A stretch of 64,000 nucleotides of DNA from Stictocephala bisonia (taxonomy: Eukaryota; Arthropoda; Insecta; Hemiptera; Membracidae). The stretch lies in assembly GCA_035578905.1 (NCBI GenBank), contig JAQJVL010000280.1, forward strand, positions 1,054,001 to 1,118,000. The letters are read 5' to 3'. Shown here one piece after another: positions 10,460-22,959 of this stretch (within the stretch, counting starts at the first letter, position 1; the number at the start of each line of letters is the position of its first letter). A model generated the notes under the pieces. The model ran no database searches. It had not been told where the DNA came from and was given only the letters and a program-made list of their open reading frames with translations. Both the position numbers and the translations under genes were made by a program.

Positions 10460-12628
10460 GTAATAAATAGGAAAGTTACAGATTATACTAAATTAGTTGT
10501 TTAAATTCTACAATTTTCCAAAGAATCAGAAATGAATTCTGTAAAAAATATGTAACAATCAAAATTGTATGTAAAAAGTTAAGTTAAAGCTAGTAATCTA
10601 TGGACTACGACCCCTACTCCATACAAACAAAACAGTCTGACTGCTGGCGTTGCAGTACACATCCAAAGACGGAGCACCACCGTTACTGTGTTTTGCTGTA
10701 TTCTTAGTACACTCATGATAAACATTTTATAGTTAGATAGAATGCTTTTCACGCTTTAGTAATGTAAACAACAATTCATACCGAGTATTAGTTGATTAAC
10801 TTTATGATTAAAAATGGTTCTATACCATTAATAATTGTTTGACAAAAAAATTAATTCTTATAAAGTATGTTACTTTGGATAACCGCATTTGAGATAAATA
10901 CGCTCCTAGTGTAATTCAAAATTGTTGTTAGTTTAATGTTTTGCCTCTGTCTCTTGAACTTTCTAATTTTGTTCATTTAAAACCAAGTTTTCCTGAGTTA
11001 AAAAAAATTTCAACTTTCACACAAATATAATGTGATTATTAATTGGAATTTTACTGTCTCTACTTGAAAACGTAATGATAGGCTGGGTTCCAAATTTTGT
11101 TATAGTCTTTTCTAATTGAGAAACCGTATAGACTTTAGATTTTAATGAGAAGTCAATAATGTGAATGGCAGATTTACCTTTTTTTATATAAATTTTTTCT
11201 TTATATTCTTTTCCACTTCTCAACTGAAGTAATAGTAATTTTTGGCTTTTTCCTTTAATATTAAATTTTATACTGACAACAATTACTCCAAATATTAAGA
11301 TGCTTGAGTTGGTCTCAATATTTTAACTTCCCTCCAAATTTTGTCAAAATCTGTTCAGTGATTCAGCAGATTTCATGATGAATGAGTACAGTGTTTTTTT
11401 TTTTTAATTTTATATATCAAGATTGGAACATCCTCAAAACCATGATATTTTTAATTTGTAAAAACAAAACTAGACGAAAAGCTTGTATGACTTCCCTTTT
11501 GTTTGAAGATTGGCTACTGCAGCTTGATATAACATATTACAATAAAAACATAATCATTTCTTTATTAATTAACAACTGTATTGGCCAAAATGAACTATCT
11601 AAAATGAATAATGTCAGAGTAATTTTTGTCCGGCCATCATGCAATTACATGTACGGTGGTAATGGGATTACAAGTACAGTGCTAATGTACTGTGGTCCAA
11701 CCAATGGATCAAGGCATAATCAAACATTTTAACCCTTAAAACAGACAAGTTTTTTACTATACATTTTTTTCAACTTAATTCCTTGATAAGAAGAATGGAA
11801 CAAAAATGAATCTGTTTAATGCTTCATTAATATACATCAAACATTGTGATATCAAGTTACCAATGAACATTAGGAAATTGTTTCCTTAAGGCAGATCTTT
11901 GAAGAATTGAATAGTATTGGAAGAGCCAGATGTAATATTTTAACAATAGTCTGTCCACTGTCAATGAAAACTTTTGTAATATGTGGGAATCTAACATAAT
12001 AAACAAACATTTTGGCTAACATTATAAAAAAGGGTTGTTGTTTAGTGAGAAAGAAGAAAAAACCAACATGATGTGCCAGCAACCTATGTCAACTTAAGCC
12101 TTGATTTATGTGAATAAATTATGCTGATATACTGAAGGATAGGCTAATGTAGTGAGTGATTTTATAAAGCATTAATTTGCTTCATAAATGAATAGTTGAA
12201 ATGAAACCCTGACTTCATTACTTAGTTATACAAATTACTACAGTACAGTAGTAAATAAATTCTGACCTTGTGTTTGTTGTTATTCTTTTTATCATGTTTA
12301 AATGTGTAACATGAAAACCCCTGTTTACTTACAGAAGAAAATATTTTATATGAGTTATTTCTGATTTCTTGAAATTTGAATTATCCAAATTCTTTAGTAT
12401 TTTAAAAATAGAAGTAGTACTGTAAAATGACCATTTGTGGAACTTTGTTAAGGGACAATCAGTGACAGGTAGTTTATGACATTACACAAAAGGCAATTTT
12501 GCCTCTTAATTTAAACTGCCCAACAGTTTAGATAAATGTTCTGGCCTGGCCTATTTGTTAAGTTATGTGGTAAAGTAGTGCCAACTTATCATATACCTTC
12601 AAGATGTATCAGTTTGTGTCTATTACAG
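10460..12628. other. AT-rich probable intron, nothing firmly recognised
   Basis: Several weak ORFs exist, the longest at 11382-11732 (+, 116 aa), without family motifs. A somewhat GC-richer patch at 10600-10700 resembles no family I can name. Read as intron before the exon at 12629. Confidence 0.4.
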
Positions 12629-12850
12629 TGTAACCGCCTGTTGAGGTGGTGTCCGAGTCCCGACTGCAACAATGCCATCAAGGTGCAGTACGTGGAGGCG
12701 AGACCTGTCACTTGCAAGTGTATGCACACCTTCTGTTTCCAGTGTGGAGAAAACTGGCATGACCCGGTACGCTGTAACCTTCTCAAGCGCTGGATTAAGA
12801 AATGTGATGACGACTCGGAGACCTCTAATTGGATAGCGGCAAATACCAAG
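12629..12850 (+). CDS. ari-1: ariadne-1 exon: IBR domain
   Basis: A 222-nt, phase-0 exon runs from acceptor tattacag to donor gttggt and encodes 74 residues from [20 protein letters not shown] to [10 protein letters not shown]. Zinc-ligand cysteines of the in-between-RING domain are visible: [18 protein letters not shown], then W-H-D-P-V-R-C. It ends with [18 protein letters not shown], an almost invariant ARIH1 segment leading into RING2. The preceding open frame back to 12536 is intronic. Confidence 0.95.
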
Positions 12851-13128
12851 GTTGGTTCATACTACAATTTATACACCAAGTTGTATTTGATAACAAATTC
12901 ATTGTGTTTACAATCAAAGTGTACATTGTATTCACCACTTATTGAATCTCGTTGCTGCTGACACTATCTTTTTTTAATATGCAATTCCTTTAATTAGTTT
13001 TGAGTTGGAATGTCCAAAATTACTTGATATCACAATTTATTTCTTCATTAGTCAGAGTTAATGACTATTTACATCAATATAATAGTGTAAAATCTCTTTC
13101 TATACATGTATATACAGGGTGGAAAAAA

Positions 13129-13932
13129 ATTTGGAAACACTTTCACAACTTTATTATGACTTCACTGACACTTTTTGACGCCATTAGCGACATTACATCT
13201 TATCAGGGGGACGGACTACGTGGAGTTGAACAAAACTCTTTATATAACCCTAGGTTGAGTTTGGTATCAAATTAAAGGTCTATTCAATAGAAATTAATTG
13301 CCGCAAACCAGACTTAGTAAGGACTGTCCTTTCCAGAATAACGGTCATTTGAATTTCAAGTAACTAATTTGAACTTTATCATTTCTCCACTATATAAAGA
13401 ATTTAAATAAATTATTCTCATCAAAATTTATACTTTATAGAACACAATAACTCAAAGAATTAAATTATCAAATTATCTATAGAAAAAAATAAAGTAGTGA
13501 AAGCGTTTTCATATTTTCTATGCCTTCACAAGTTTATTTTTTTACATAGATAATTTAATTTTTTTAATGTTATTGTGTTCCGTAAAGTATAATTTTTGAT
13601 CAAAATAATTTATTTTAAAATAGTAAAATAGCGGAAAAATAATAACGTTCCAATTAGTTACTTTGAAATTCAAATGACTGCTTCTCTGGAAAGAATAGAC
13701 CTTTCAAAGTCCGGTTTGCGGCAATTAATTTTTATTGAATAGGATTTTAATTTGATACCAAACTCAACCTAGGCTTACATTAAAGATTTTCGTTCAACTC
13801 CACGTAGGCAACGTCCCACTGAAAAAGTGAAATGTCGCTAATGGTGTCAAATGTGTTCTTTGTAACCATGATGATGTACAAGATTTTACTTTTACTAGTG
13901 AAGTCATAGAAAAGTTGTGAAAGCGTTTCAAT
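13129..13932. repeat. giant foldback (~800-bp imperfect palindrome)
   Basis: The left arm from 13129 (GGAAACACTTTCACAACTTT, then ...ATGACTTCACT) is mirrored by the right arm ending AGTTGTGAAAGCGTTTC near 13932. Matching internal landmarks include the TTTGATACCAAACTCAACCT block at about 13750 (complement near 13250) and ACGTAG...GTTGAACAAA (complement near 13800). The centre is near 13530. No transposase is present. It is most simply a long-TIR or foldback non-autonomous element; the outer gggtggaaaaaaat at 13118 has no clear partner. Confidence 0.8.
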
Positions 13933-14189
13933 TCTAAGTTATAAGCAGACAAATGTTCAATAAAAACAAGAACAACGTATAGTCAGTAATTTGTTGGGTC
14001 TAGACAAACCCAGTTAATAATAGTAAAATTGACGTTAATTGAAAAAAAGAAAAAAAACAAGCATGGTAAAATAATTTTCTGCAGAAATAAATTAACATTC
14101 ATAGTACACATGTAATTTATTTAAATGAGGTTATTAAAATCACAAATAGGCCTACGTTGATATAGTTTGACTTTAAATTAAGTGTTCAA

Positions 14190-15150
14190 AATGGCCTCCC
14201 CCATTGTAAACGCAAGCAGTAGCTTAATAAATGTGCTTCTCATTGATCTTGATATTACTGTGTGATAGATGGATTGTAAAATCTGCCTTATTCTAACTTC
14301 CATCTCATCTACAGAATCATAGCTGCTATCATAAAGCTTTTCTTTTACATGATCCCATAGAAAAAACTAAAGGGGTTAGGTCCGGGGACCGAGGAGATCA
14401 TGCCACTGGCCCATTCGTAGCGATCCACTTGTCAGGGAAGTTATTGTTTAAAACGTCTCACTGTGATGTCGTTATGAGCTGGTACTCCATCTTGTTGGAA
14501 CATTAGGTTCATTCTTATGTTTAAAGGAGTATCATCAATAGCTGGAATCAATATGTTTTCCAGGATTTCCAAATATCTCACAGCATTCAATGGTCCAACA
14601 TAGAATTGAGCAGCTTATATTCCACCAACAATTGAAGGATATCTGGCTTGGTCATAACAACCAGTGGGTTTTGATTGGACCATGTGATGGTTTTTGCAAT
14701 TCATCATGTCCAAAGTTAGTTTCATCTGTCCAAATTACAGAAGACAAGGTGAGAAGGTTATTTACAGCAAAATCTACAAAACTCTAACCATCTATCCTCA
14801 TCCCCAGGAAGCAAAGCTTGAGCAATCCTGCATTTGTAAGGGAAATATTTGTAAGTTTTAAGCACTTTCCACACTGAACTTTTTGAAATCCCACATAATT
14901 CTGCTACTTCTCTCACTCTGCATTTTGGGTTAGCCTCAAAACAGGCAATAATATCAGTTTCCATATCCAATGTTAAAATTATTTTTTGGCACTGGCGTTT
15001 TTTTCTCAAATGATCCAAAGTTTGTTAAATTGTCATTAAATTTTTAAAGTACTTTCTGATGGGAGTTTGTCGATGTTGATATCTTTGTTGATATATAAAT
15101 GCAGCCAAAGAACAGTTTTTTTGCCAATTAGAGTAAACATCCATCATGTC
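14190..15150 (-). pseudogene. Tc1/mariner transposase relic
   Basis: The - strand reads in broken frames through an N-terminal region starting about 15147 and a helix-turn-helix segment (FEANPKCRVREVAELCGISK, 14758-15018). It continues with WTDETNFGHDE (first catalytic Asp, about 14720), LMFQQDGVPAHN (second Asp, about 14500) and SPDLTP (about 14385). At least three frameshifts or stops separate these. No TIRs were identified. It differs in sequence from the DD41D element at 6911. Confidence 0.85.
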
Positions 15151-15189
15151 AAGTTTTAACCATTTGTAAATTCCATTGAACAACAGTAA

Positions 15190-16120
15190 AATATAAAATT
15201 AATTTATTAACTATAATGGTATGATATAAACTTCAATAGAAAACAAGGAACAATGTTAAGATAAGGAATATTTTGCTCAAAGGTGTTTTAAGGTCTTGAA
15301 CACTTAAGTAATTAACAAAAGGTCAGCTGTTACTTCATAAATAGTAATTTTTTAATAATTGAAAAGCAGCTGATACGTGAATAATTTATTACTCTATGTG
15401 ACATCAATGAAACTGTAGCAATTAAATCATATGCCTCTAAACAGTTGTTCAATAATACAAAGACGCCCAATTACTGTTTATCATATTAGAATGTATATTT
15501 TAATAAGAAGTTAAGTTTCATAATTTAGTGATGATAGTACTTGTACTGCTTTATAGTTATGATATTAATGTATTTCTGCTGACAATAGTTTTGATGCATC
15601 ACTTTATCATGTTTATGTTTTTTCTTTTCAATTAACATCAACTTTCCCATTAAAATTTCCCAATATTTATTTTATTTAAATATAATAAAGTTTTGAGTTC
15701 GTTCCTTAATTTTTTGCTAAATAAAAATATGGGAAATTTGTCTTTACTGACAGTTTGTTGTTGTTGTTTTTATTAAACATTTCACTGCTTATATCTTGGA
15801 AATAATAAGGTTTATCAATATAATGCAAAGTATAAAAACTTCCAAAAATTATGCACTTTACCTAAAATCACCATAAAAATAGGGGTTCTCATTAGAAATG
15901 TTAAAGTTGGTCGCCGTGTAAGAAAATCGAGGTCGAATATTTAAATTTTGATTTCTTTTTTTTCAATGGTCTTAAAAAGATAGGTGAAATTCCCTATTTA
16001 AAGTTTGCTGTAAATTTGTTAGTGTCTGAGATTCCAATGGTGGCCCTGTTAAAATGAACACACTGTATAGTAAAATGACAGAATAATAGAAACAATCAAT
16101 TTATTACATACCCTAACTGT
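15190..16120. other. AT-rich probable intron, nothing recognised
   Basis: No coding or repeat signature found. At 16127 a string ATGAGGGCTGCTATTTAGGT, then TTCTGGCC, matches the inverse complement of the mariner end at about 24768-24797, so a mariner terminal fragment probably starts here. Confidence 0.4.
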
Positions 16121-16299
16121 ATAGTATGAGGGCTGCTATTTAGGTTTCTGGCCTTGGTAACACTGATTTTTCATAGGTACCAGCTGACGTTTCCAATGCA
16201 AAGTTCATATTGTTAAATATAACCTCAACCAAAATATTTGGTTATTTCATTGTTGTTAGTGTTATTGACACAATGTTGAGAAATTTATCTTAGGTGAAA

Positions 16300-19200
16300 A
16301 TCAGAATCATTTTATTTCATTAACGTCAAGTTTAGAAAAGGTGTCATATTATTTGCACATAAAAAATACAAATCAAAACAATAAGTATAATTAACTAAGC
16401 AACAGGTCAATATAAAACAAACAAATATTTAAAATCTAGTTTCTGTAATAATTTCTAAAAAAAAATTTTTCAATGGTGTAAAATACTTTGTCAATGAACC
16501 AGTCTTTCATATTCTTCTTTATGTGTCCATGTTGGGTGGTAATCATTATACGGATGTTGTGTGGGGGAGATAACTGAGTCAATTAGCTGACAATCAGATC
16601 AACACGACATGGTTCGGATTCTACGTAAAGCTGTAGGTCCCTTAGTTGCCCTGGCTATTGGAAGAGTTGAACTCAGTTAGTAACCAGACTACACTCATCC
16701 ATCATCCTACCCTTATATCATTCATATTTGTCTTAAAATATGCACAACGTTGTGTCTGCATCTCATATGTAAGAATGTAAGTTGTTGGTAGGCTGTTCTT
16801 GAGAGTTGTTGGTAGCATGTTAAAGTACTAGATCCAGCATAGAATGGTTTTCTTTGAAATAGAGCAAATCGGTGAACAGGTAGGTTGAAGTCCTGAGAGT
16901 GTCTTGTGCAGTATTGGTGAATGTGGGGAAATCTTGCTTCATTTATGTAGATGGAGGGACTGTAAGTAGTCTCGATTTCCTGAACGCCTCCCTGCATGAG
17001 TCTCTTGGCTTCAGTCCAGCTAATATCCTTATAGCCCGTTTTTGTAAGATTAACACTCTGCAGATTTCCTCCTGATGTGCTCCCCAAACTATTATACCCT
17101 ATCTAATGTGTGATTCGTAAAGATCATAATAAGCTAGTTTAAATGATTTTATAGTGGAAATTGTTCTTGTTCTCCAAATCACAAACAAGGCCAAGCTAAG
17201 TTTACCACATAACTACTTACATGATTGGTCCAGGTCAAGCAGCCATCTACAATTACACCAAGATGGTTTGTCTGGTAAGATCTGTTAGTTTTGTAGTAGT
17301 TACTTGTTGTAGATTAGGTAGTGCTGATAGTTCATCCTTTATTTCCCAAGAATAAGTTGTTTTGTTTTAGTATCATTAAAAACTAAATCGTTTCTGTGAC
17401 AGTATTTCTGAGTTATGATTTCAGATATAAGCTTTTTATTTCTAGCTGTTCTATAGAGCTGTCAGGTGTTAAAAAAACAGAATCATCTGCAAACAATACT
17501 GTGTAACTGAAGTCTTGAACATACTTTGGCAGATCAAGGGTGAAGAGAACAAACAACACTGGCTCCTGGACAGAGCCTTGGGTAGGCCTCTCTCCATAGG
17601 TTTTTTCAGATGCAACAGTTCTTGATATTCCATATATTATTTCCTTTAGTTCCACAAGTTGGCTTCTGTCAGATAAATAGCTGTGGAAACACTTTGTTGC
17701 AACCCCATGTAAGTCGCAGTATGTCGCAGTAGTACAAATACGCTGCCACCACTGTCACTTGTTAAAGGGGGACAGACCCCAGCATACTTCCTGACGGATG
17801 TACCACGTGGTCATGGAAGGAGCAATAACTACTGCGACTTTCAGCAAATGTCACTTGTATTTATTTTACAAGAACCACAATCCAAAATAATACATTCAGT
17901 ACATAATGTTATATTGTAAAACGAACAAAATCCCAACGACCCATATCGTCTAACTACGGTAACCTAAACATATCTAATAATTACTATTAGCCAAGAGCCG
18001 ACCAAGACATAACTCATACCCATACTCCTCGAGGTTTGCCAGAGTTCACCCCTCCTGGCCACCTCCATGCGTTCGCATGGCGATCGGTGATTGGTCCGAA
18101 CAGATCATACAATGCAGTCAGGAGAACGACCTTAGCTTCCGCCGTGGACTGAGTAGCCCACGTGGTCGCTAAGATACAATTTTGGGAAATGTATTTTTAA
18201 CGTAATCTACTAAAACACTTTAATTATTCGTTAAAGAACTTCGCTGAAAAAGTATTATTAATTAATTGTTATTCTGACTGAATGAGGAGGTGATTCGTCA
18301 TACTCCTAAGGCTTTTAACTTTAACAAAATTAAATTATGTCCTAAGCAGTCAAAAGCCTTACTAAGATCCAGAAAAATACTTGAAACAGTATTTCTTACA
18401 TCTAGATTGCTTATGATGAATTCAATAAGATCTGCAAGTGTTGTATTTGCAGATCTGCCAGCTATGAAGCTATGTTGTTTTTTATTTAACAATTCATTTT
18501 GAGCTAGTTGTTCCATAACTCTTTTGAGAACTAATTTTAGAAATAGTGGGTAAAAGTGAAATGTGTGTATAGTTCATGGACTTTCTCTTTGGAATTTTGT
18601 TTGTGTAACGGATAAACTTTTGCAATGTTCAAACAGGAGGGAAAAATACCTTCAGCCATGGATTTGTTAATTAAAAGTGTCAGGGGGATATAAAAGTCCT
18701 TGTTTGCAATATTTTATTATTCTAGAAAGAATGTCATCGATACCTGAAGATAATGTTAGTTTTAATGAGGATAAAACTATTTCTTCAAAGGTTGTTGGTT
18801 TGAGATTTTCCAGAATATTGCCCACTATCCATTGGTTGCTATCAGCAGATGTGTTTGAAATTGACCTTGGATACAGTCCATTATTCTGTAAAGTGTTTTC
18901 TGCTATAATGGAAAATTAGTTATTGAAATGGTTGACCAATTGGACGGTGTCCTCAACTTTCTTCCTATTTATGTTTAAAGAGGAAGAAACCGAATAACAA
19001 GTTTTACTAGCCTTTTTGCTATTAATACTATTCCAAATTGCTTTACTTTTGTTTGGTGCTTCAGATATTAATTTTGCACTGGCATTTTTTCTAAGGCTTA
19101 TTAATTTTTGGTCATGAATTTTCTTATTAGAATTGACTGCGAGTCTGTTTTCCTCCTTGTCGCTAGGGATGTATTTTTGTAGGGCATCTAGGAATTGTTT

Positions 19201-19990
19201 TTTTAAGGCCATAGCTTCTGAGTAAAATAATTCTTTGATGCTGTTAGTTGGAACTTGAGCCTTTTTTATAGGGCAGATTAATTTAATTCGATGGTGGTAG
19301 TAATAGTAATTATGAACTGAGAGCAGGCCTCTTTTATGTTTGATGTAGCCCTTACTCTGTCCCATTTTTGGATTCCCAGATCCTTAATCTGTTGTAAGTT
19401 TTTACTATTGAAGCTCCTGTGAGTAGATCCTGGTATTATCTTCATCTTTGAGGGAGTTTTTATTTTGAAATATTGATCTGTGTGATCTGAAAATCCAAAG
19501 TTCACAACCTCTATTCTTGTATTTTCCGGGGCATGTTTGAGAAAAAAATGTCTGTTTAAGAGACTGAATTCTTTGTAATCCGTGTTGATGGCAAGGAAAT
19601 TCTTTGAATATTGTAAGATAGAAGTACCTCTTTTAGGTTGTTGTTTTCTTTTTCTTTCTCCAAAGTCCTGTTTAAGCAGTCTAAGTTAAAGTCACCTATA
19701 ATACATATTGCATTGTTGTCAGTTGATAAAAAGTATAGTAGGTCATCTGGCATTCTCAGTCCTTGGTCATCTGAAGATGCACTTGGAGGCCGATACAGTC
19801 TAATTACATACAGTCATTTTTTCTTATGAATTTGAATTTTAACCGCTGCCGCTTCAAATACCAATTCAACACTTATTTATTTATTGAAATATCTTCAACT
19901 GTATTGTCTATCAAACAGGATTTAAATAGGCTACTCCTCCCTTATTGTGATTACTTATCCCAAAGGCATCTACCAAGAAGTTTATATACC
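16300..19990 (-). pseudogene. CR1/Jockey-like LINE ORF2, broken and interrupted
   Basis: Reading 5' to 3' on the - strand: endonuclease text at 19990-19556 including CIIGDFNLDCL (GDFN motif). Then a linker at 19505-18640 with SKAIWNSINSKKASKT. Then RT N-half at 18516-18298 (GRSANTTLADLIEFI and SSIFLDLSKAFDCLGHNLIL, the catalytic LDLSKAFD motif). Then RT C-half at 17708-17413 (LSDRSQLVELKEI, GSV.EPVLFVLFTLDL, VLFADDSVFL, the FADD box). Then a C-terminal domain at 17087-16722 (SIYINEARFPHIHQYCTRHS). The 3' end is near 16300. Frames shift repeatedly and a 0.6-kb insertion sits between the two RT halves. Confidence 0.9.
17709..18303 (-). mobile_element. ~595-bp insertion in the LINE RT, possible solo LTR
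   Basis: RT coding sequence stops at LKALGV (18303) and resumes as GVATKCFHSYLSDRSQ (17708). The intervening DNA is compositionally distinct and GC-richer. On the - strand it starts TGACGAATCACC and ends GCGACTTACA, giving TG...CA ends as in LTRs. TACTGCGAC recurs near both the end and position 17839. No primer-binding site or internal ORF, and no clean target duplication, could be defined, so a solo LTR is an inference. Confidence 0.5.
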
Positions 19991-20704
19991 ATCCTTGCCA
20001 TTATATATGGCAAATAGCTTAACTATTTTTCATCAAAAAGTGGATAATATATGTAATAAAAGTGCTGTTTGTGGTATTCACCTGTGCTTTATAATCCCTT
20101 TTAAATGATGTACATCTTGACCTATGCTAGTTTTAATATTTTTTCGACCTCCTTGTGCACTATCAACCATTGGAAGTGAAGAGTCACCAACTATTCTAAA
20201 AAAAACTATTACCCAAGTCCAGTATGCATTTACAAAGTTTAACTGTCCCAAGTTATGCTAAGAAAAGACTAATAAACCAACTAAAACAAAACTTTCATTG
20301 TATCTTTTTAAAACTTTAAACCAGCGCTATTTCTTAAGGAGTGAACCTTTTGAGGTCGGATTTGTGGGTTTATGTTCTACTACTATAGACCTTTAATTTG
20401 ATTTACTACTTGACCTTGCTCTCATTTAAGATTTTCTTCTGACTCCTTGCAGATCAACCCCCTGATATGACACAAAAAGGTTAGTTACTTCAAAAAGTAG
20501 ATTAATAGGTGCAGTATTGATGTGCGAAGTTTTATTGCTTTATCTTTAATCGTTCAGAAATTAATATCTGTTCTAGGACTTCTCTTCCACACTGTATAAA
20601 AAAAGAAGATGATTCAGTCTATTTTATTTCAAATTGTATCGACTTTTTGATGAAAAATAGTTAAGCTATTTGCCATAACAGGATGGTATATAAGCTTCTT
20701 GTTA
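19973..20704. repeat. inverted repeat, ~65-bp arms, ~600 bp apart
   Basis: The left arm 19973-20042 (CAAATAGCTTAACTATTTTT, then CATCAAAAAGT) is matched in reverse complement by 20641-20704 (ACTTTTTGATG, then AAAAATAGTTAAGCTATTTG). One arm lies at the endonuclease start of the LINE, suggesting an inverted second LINE 5' fragment or a local inversion. Nothing recognised in the 600 bp between. Confidence 0.75.
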
Positions 20705-20804
20705 AATCTAACATTAGGAGTGTTGATATCTTCAGCGATGATTTTGGTCTTTTTAAAGTGTCTATTGCTAAAAAATGTTTCTAGTTTCCATTATGATTTT
20801 TTCA

Positions 20805-21268
20805 TCAATGACTTATCATCAGCAGATGAGATTTGGAGTTTGGATGTTTTGTTTCGGTAGTTGTAATTAATTTGTTTGTAGAACTCGAGGTGTTTGAAGA
20901 AGAATTCAGCCAGGCTTTCATTTTCAAGACGTGCTTTTGCAGTTGATGGGGGTTTATTTTCGCTTGTTTGAATTTAAGGTTTATTATTATTATTAGCAGT
21001 AAACTTTGCAACCTGCAAGGCGACACTACAGACATTTTTATTCTTTCTACAGGGTACAAGTGTGTTGGATTTGTGGAATTAAGGATTTGATGTTCCTAAT
21101 CAAATAGTTTGGAGGGGTAGTATTTAATTTTTTTTCTAAAGGTTTGACTGGTTTGCTTTTTTTCTTCTTAATTGAGGTGTTCATCAGAAGAACAATCAGT
21201 TTTTGGCTATAGGTTTGACTGGTTCCTGGGGTTGATGTTATATTAGTCGTAGTGAGAAGAGCAATCAA
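20805..21268 (-). other. two short - strand ORFs, possible LINE ORF1 remnants
   Basis: Two overlapping reading frames (20805-21059 and 21047-21268) are rich in Lys, Ser, Thr and Asn, e.g. SIKKKKSKPVKPLEKK. They sit just upstream of the LINE endonuclease on the same strand, where ORF1 would be expected, and low-complexity basic ORF1 proteins are common. No zinc knuckle, esterase or coiled-coil motif is visible, so this is positional inference. Confidence 0.25.
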
Positions 21269-21399
21269 GTTTTAACTACAGGTTTGGCTGGTTAAATGGA
21301 ATTAAATCGTTAACATTTTAGTGCAATGATTTTTTCATAATTTTCTACGTGGCCTGACACGATAAGAACTTAGTTCCTCATATGGTAATGAAGTGCCTT

Positions 21400-22250
21400 C
21401 CTAACCTGCAGCACTGTTAAAAACTGGCATAATGAATTCAATTGTAGCTGATGGATCACTTAAGAACGAACCCCGTGAAGGTCGTCCAACATCGGTTGTG
21501 CCAGAAAATATTGATGCTGTAGATGACCTGATAAAGTATGATTGTCATGTAACATATTGTGACATTGAGACATCTTTAGGCATTAGTATGACAAGCATCA
21601 ATAAGATCTTGCATGAACATATGGCATATGGAGATATTGCATGTGAAAAATGTTTGTTCGCTTTGGACACATCATAACCTGACAAACACTCAAAGGATTG
21701 ATTGGTGCAAGAAAATTTTCTCAAGATGCATCAGAAGCAGTTTATAATATCTTCACAGGTGACGAATCATGGATATACTCAAATGATCCTGAAACAAACA
21801 GCAATCCAATATATGGTTTTTTCAAGATGAGCCAAATCCAACCAAAGTTGTTCGTGGAAGAGGCACATCAAAGCAAATGGTTGCCGGTTTCTTCCTCATT
21901 ACCAGTCATGTGGCAACTGTGCCATTATAGCAACGTAAGACGGTCAATATGGAATGGTACACCACTATTTGTTTACCAGAAGTTTTCGAGAAACTTGGTG
22001 AAAAGTCAAAGAAAAGATGCATCATTCTTCAACATACCAACGCGAGCTGCCACAGATAGGCTGAAACAATGCAGTTTTTGACGGAGCAAAACATTGAATT
22101 GATGGGTCCTCTGTACAACCCTGACTTGGCACCTAATGACTTTTTTTTTGTTCCCGAACATCAAGAAAAAAGTACGTGGGCAACAGTTTCCTACACCTGA
22201 AGAAGCAGCTCCAAAGCAGAATGCCTTCAATCTTTCTAAGAAGTTATATA
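21400..22250 (+). pseudogene. mariner transposase relic
   Basis: The + strand carries successive mariner blocks in shifting frames. These are SLKNEPREGRPTSV and HVTYCDIETSLGISMTSINK (second HTH, 21432-21677), FTGDESWIYSNDPET (first catalytic Asp, about 21755) and IILQHTNAS-like text near 22030, where the second Asp is lost. TEQNIELMG and NPDLAPND (third catalytic region, about 22120-22145) follow. At least four frame breaks are present. A poly-T run follows the last motif. Confidence 0.87.
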
Positions 22251-22679
22251 AAAAACAAAAACTGTCTGCAAGTACCATATTATGGTAAAATATCAACTGG
22301 AAAACACATTAGTCATGTTGTATATTTTCCAACTATAGAATATAGCCTAAAGATGTTTACCTAAGTAATAAGATAGAAAATACTGTTATAAATTTAAATA
22401 TTATAAAAGGCTTTTTTAAATACATTATTTTATTTTTGTACTAAAAATAAGAATAAGATAAGAATTCAATAAGAAAGTTGAAATAAAGTAATTAATTAGA
22501 CAGTTTAAATTGTTTTATTTTTAATATTTGGAGAGCAAAGAAATTGGGAGGAGACAACCTTATGTAATTAGTTTCCTAAAATTATGGCCAAATTCAAAGG
22601 GTCTTAATAATTACGAGATTATTTATGAACTCAAAAAAAGAAATTTTCTCTGGTAATAATAATTTTTTTTTATTATTTA

Positions 22680-22950
22680 TTTATTTATAAGACGCCGATC
22701 GTCAAGATATGGGCGAATATGGATTTTGAATGAGTGTGATGAGTGTAGATGAGCGAATGTAGTCATTGTTACAAACTAAGGCCGACTATTCCTTAGAAAG
22801 TGTCATTAATTAATAGCCCAATGACAAATGAACAGCCGGTGGTTATCAGCTGATCCTTCTCAAAATGTATTATGACTCTGATTGGGATCAAACTGAGAAC
22901 CTTTAGCACATGAAGCTGGGATTGAACTAACTACGCTACCGACCAATGTA
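22680..22950 (-). repeat. SINE copy B, full length
   Basis: The best copy of the family. On the - strand the head, TGGTCGGTAGCGTAGTTAGT, resembles a pol III A box (TAGCGTAGTTAGT), and GGTTCTCAGTTTGATCCC resembles a B box. The body ends TCTTGACGATCGGCGTCTTA and an A/T-rich tail. A tRNA-derived SINE mobilised by a LINE is the natural reading. Confidence 0.8.
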
Positions 22951-22959
22951 AAATAATAA

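Noticed and set aside
12589..12849. 86-residue - strand ORF
   Set aside because: Antisense of the ariadne IBR exon.
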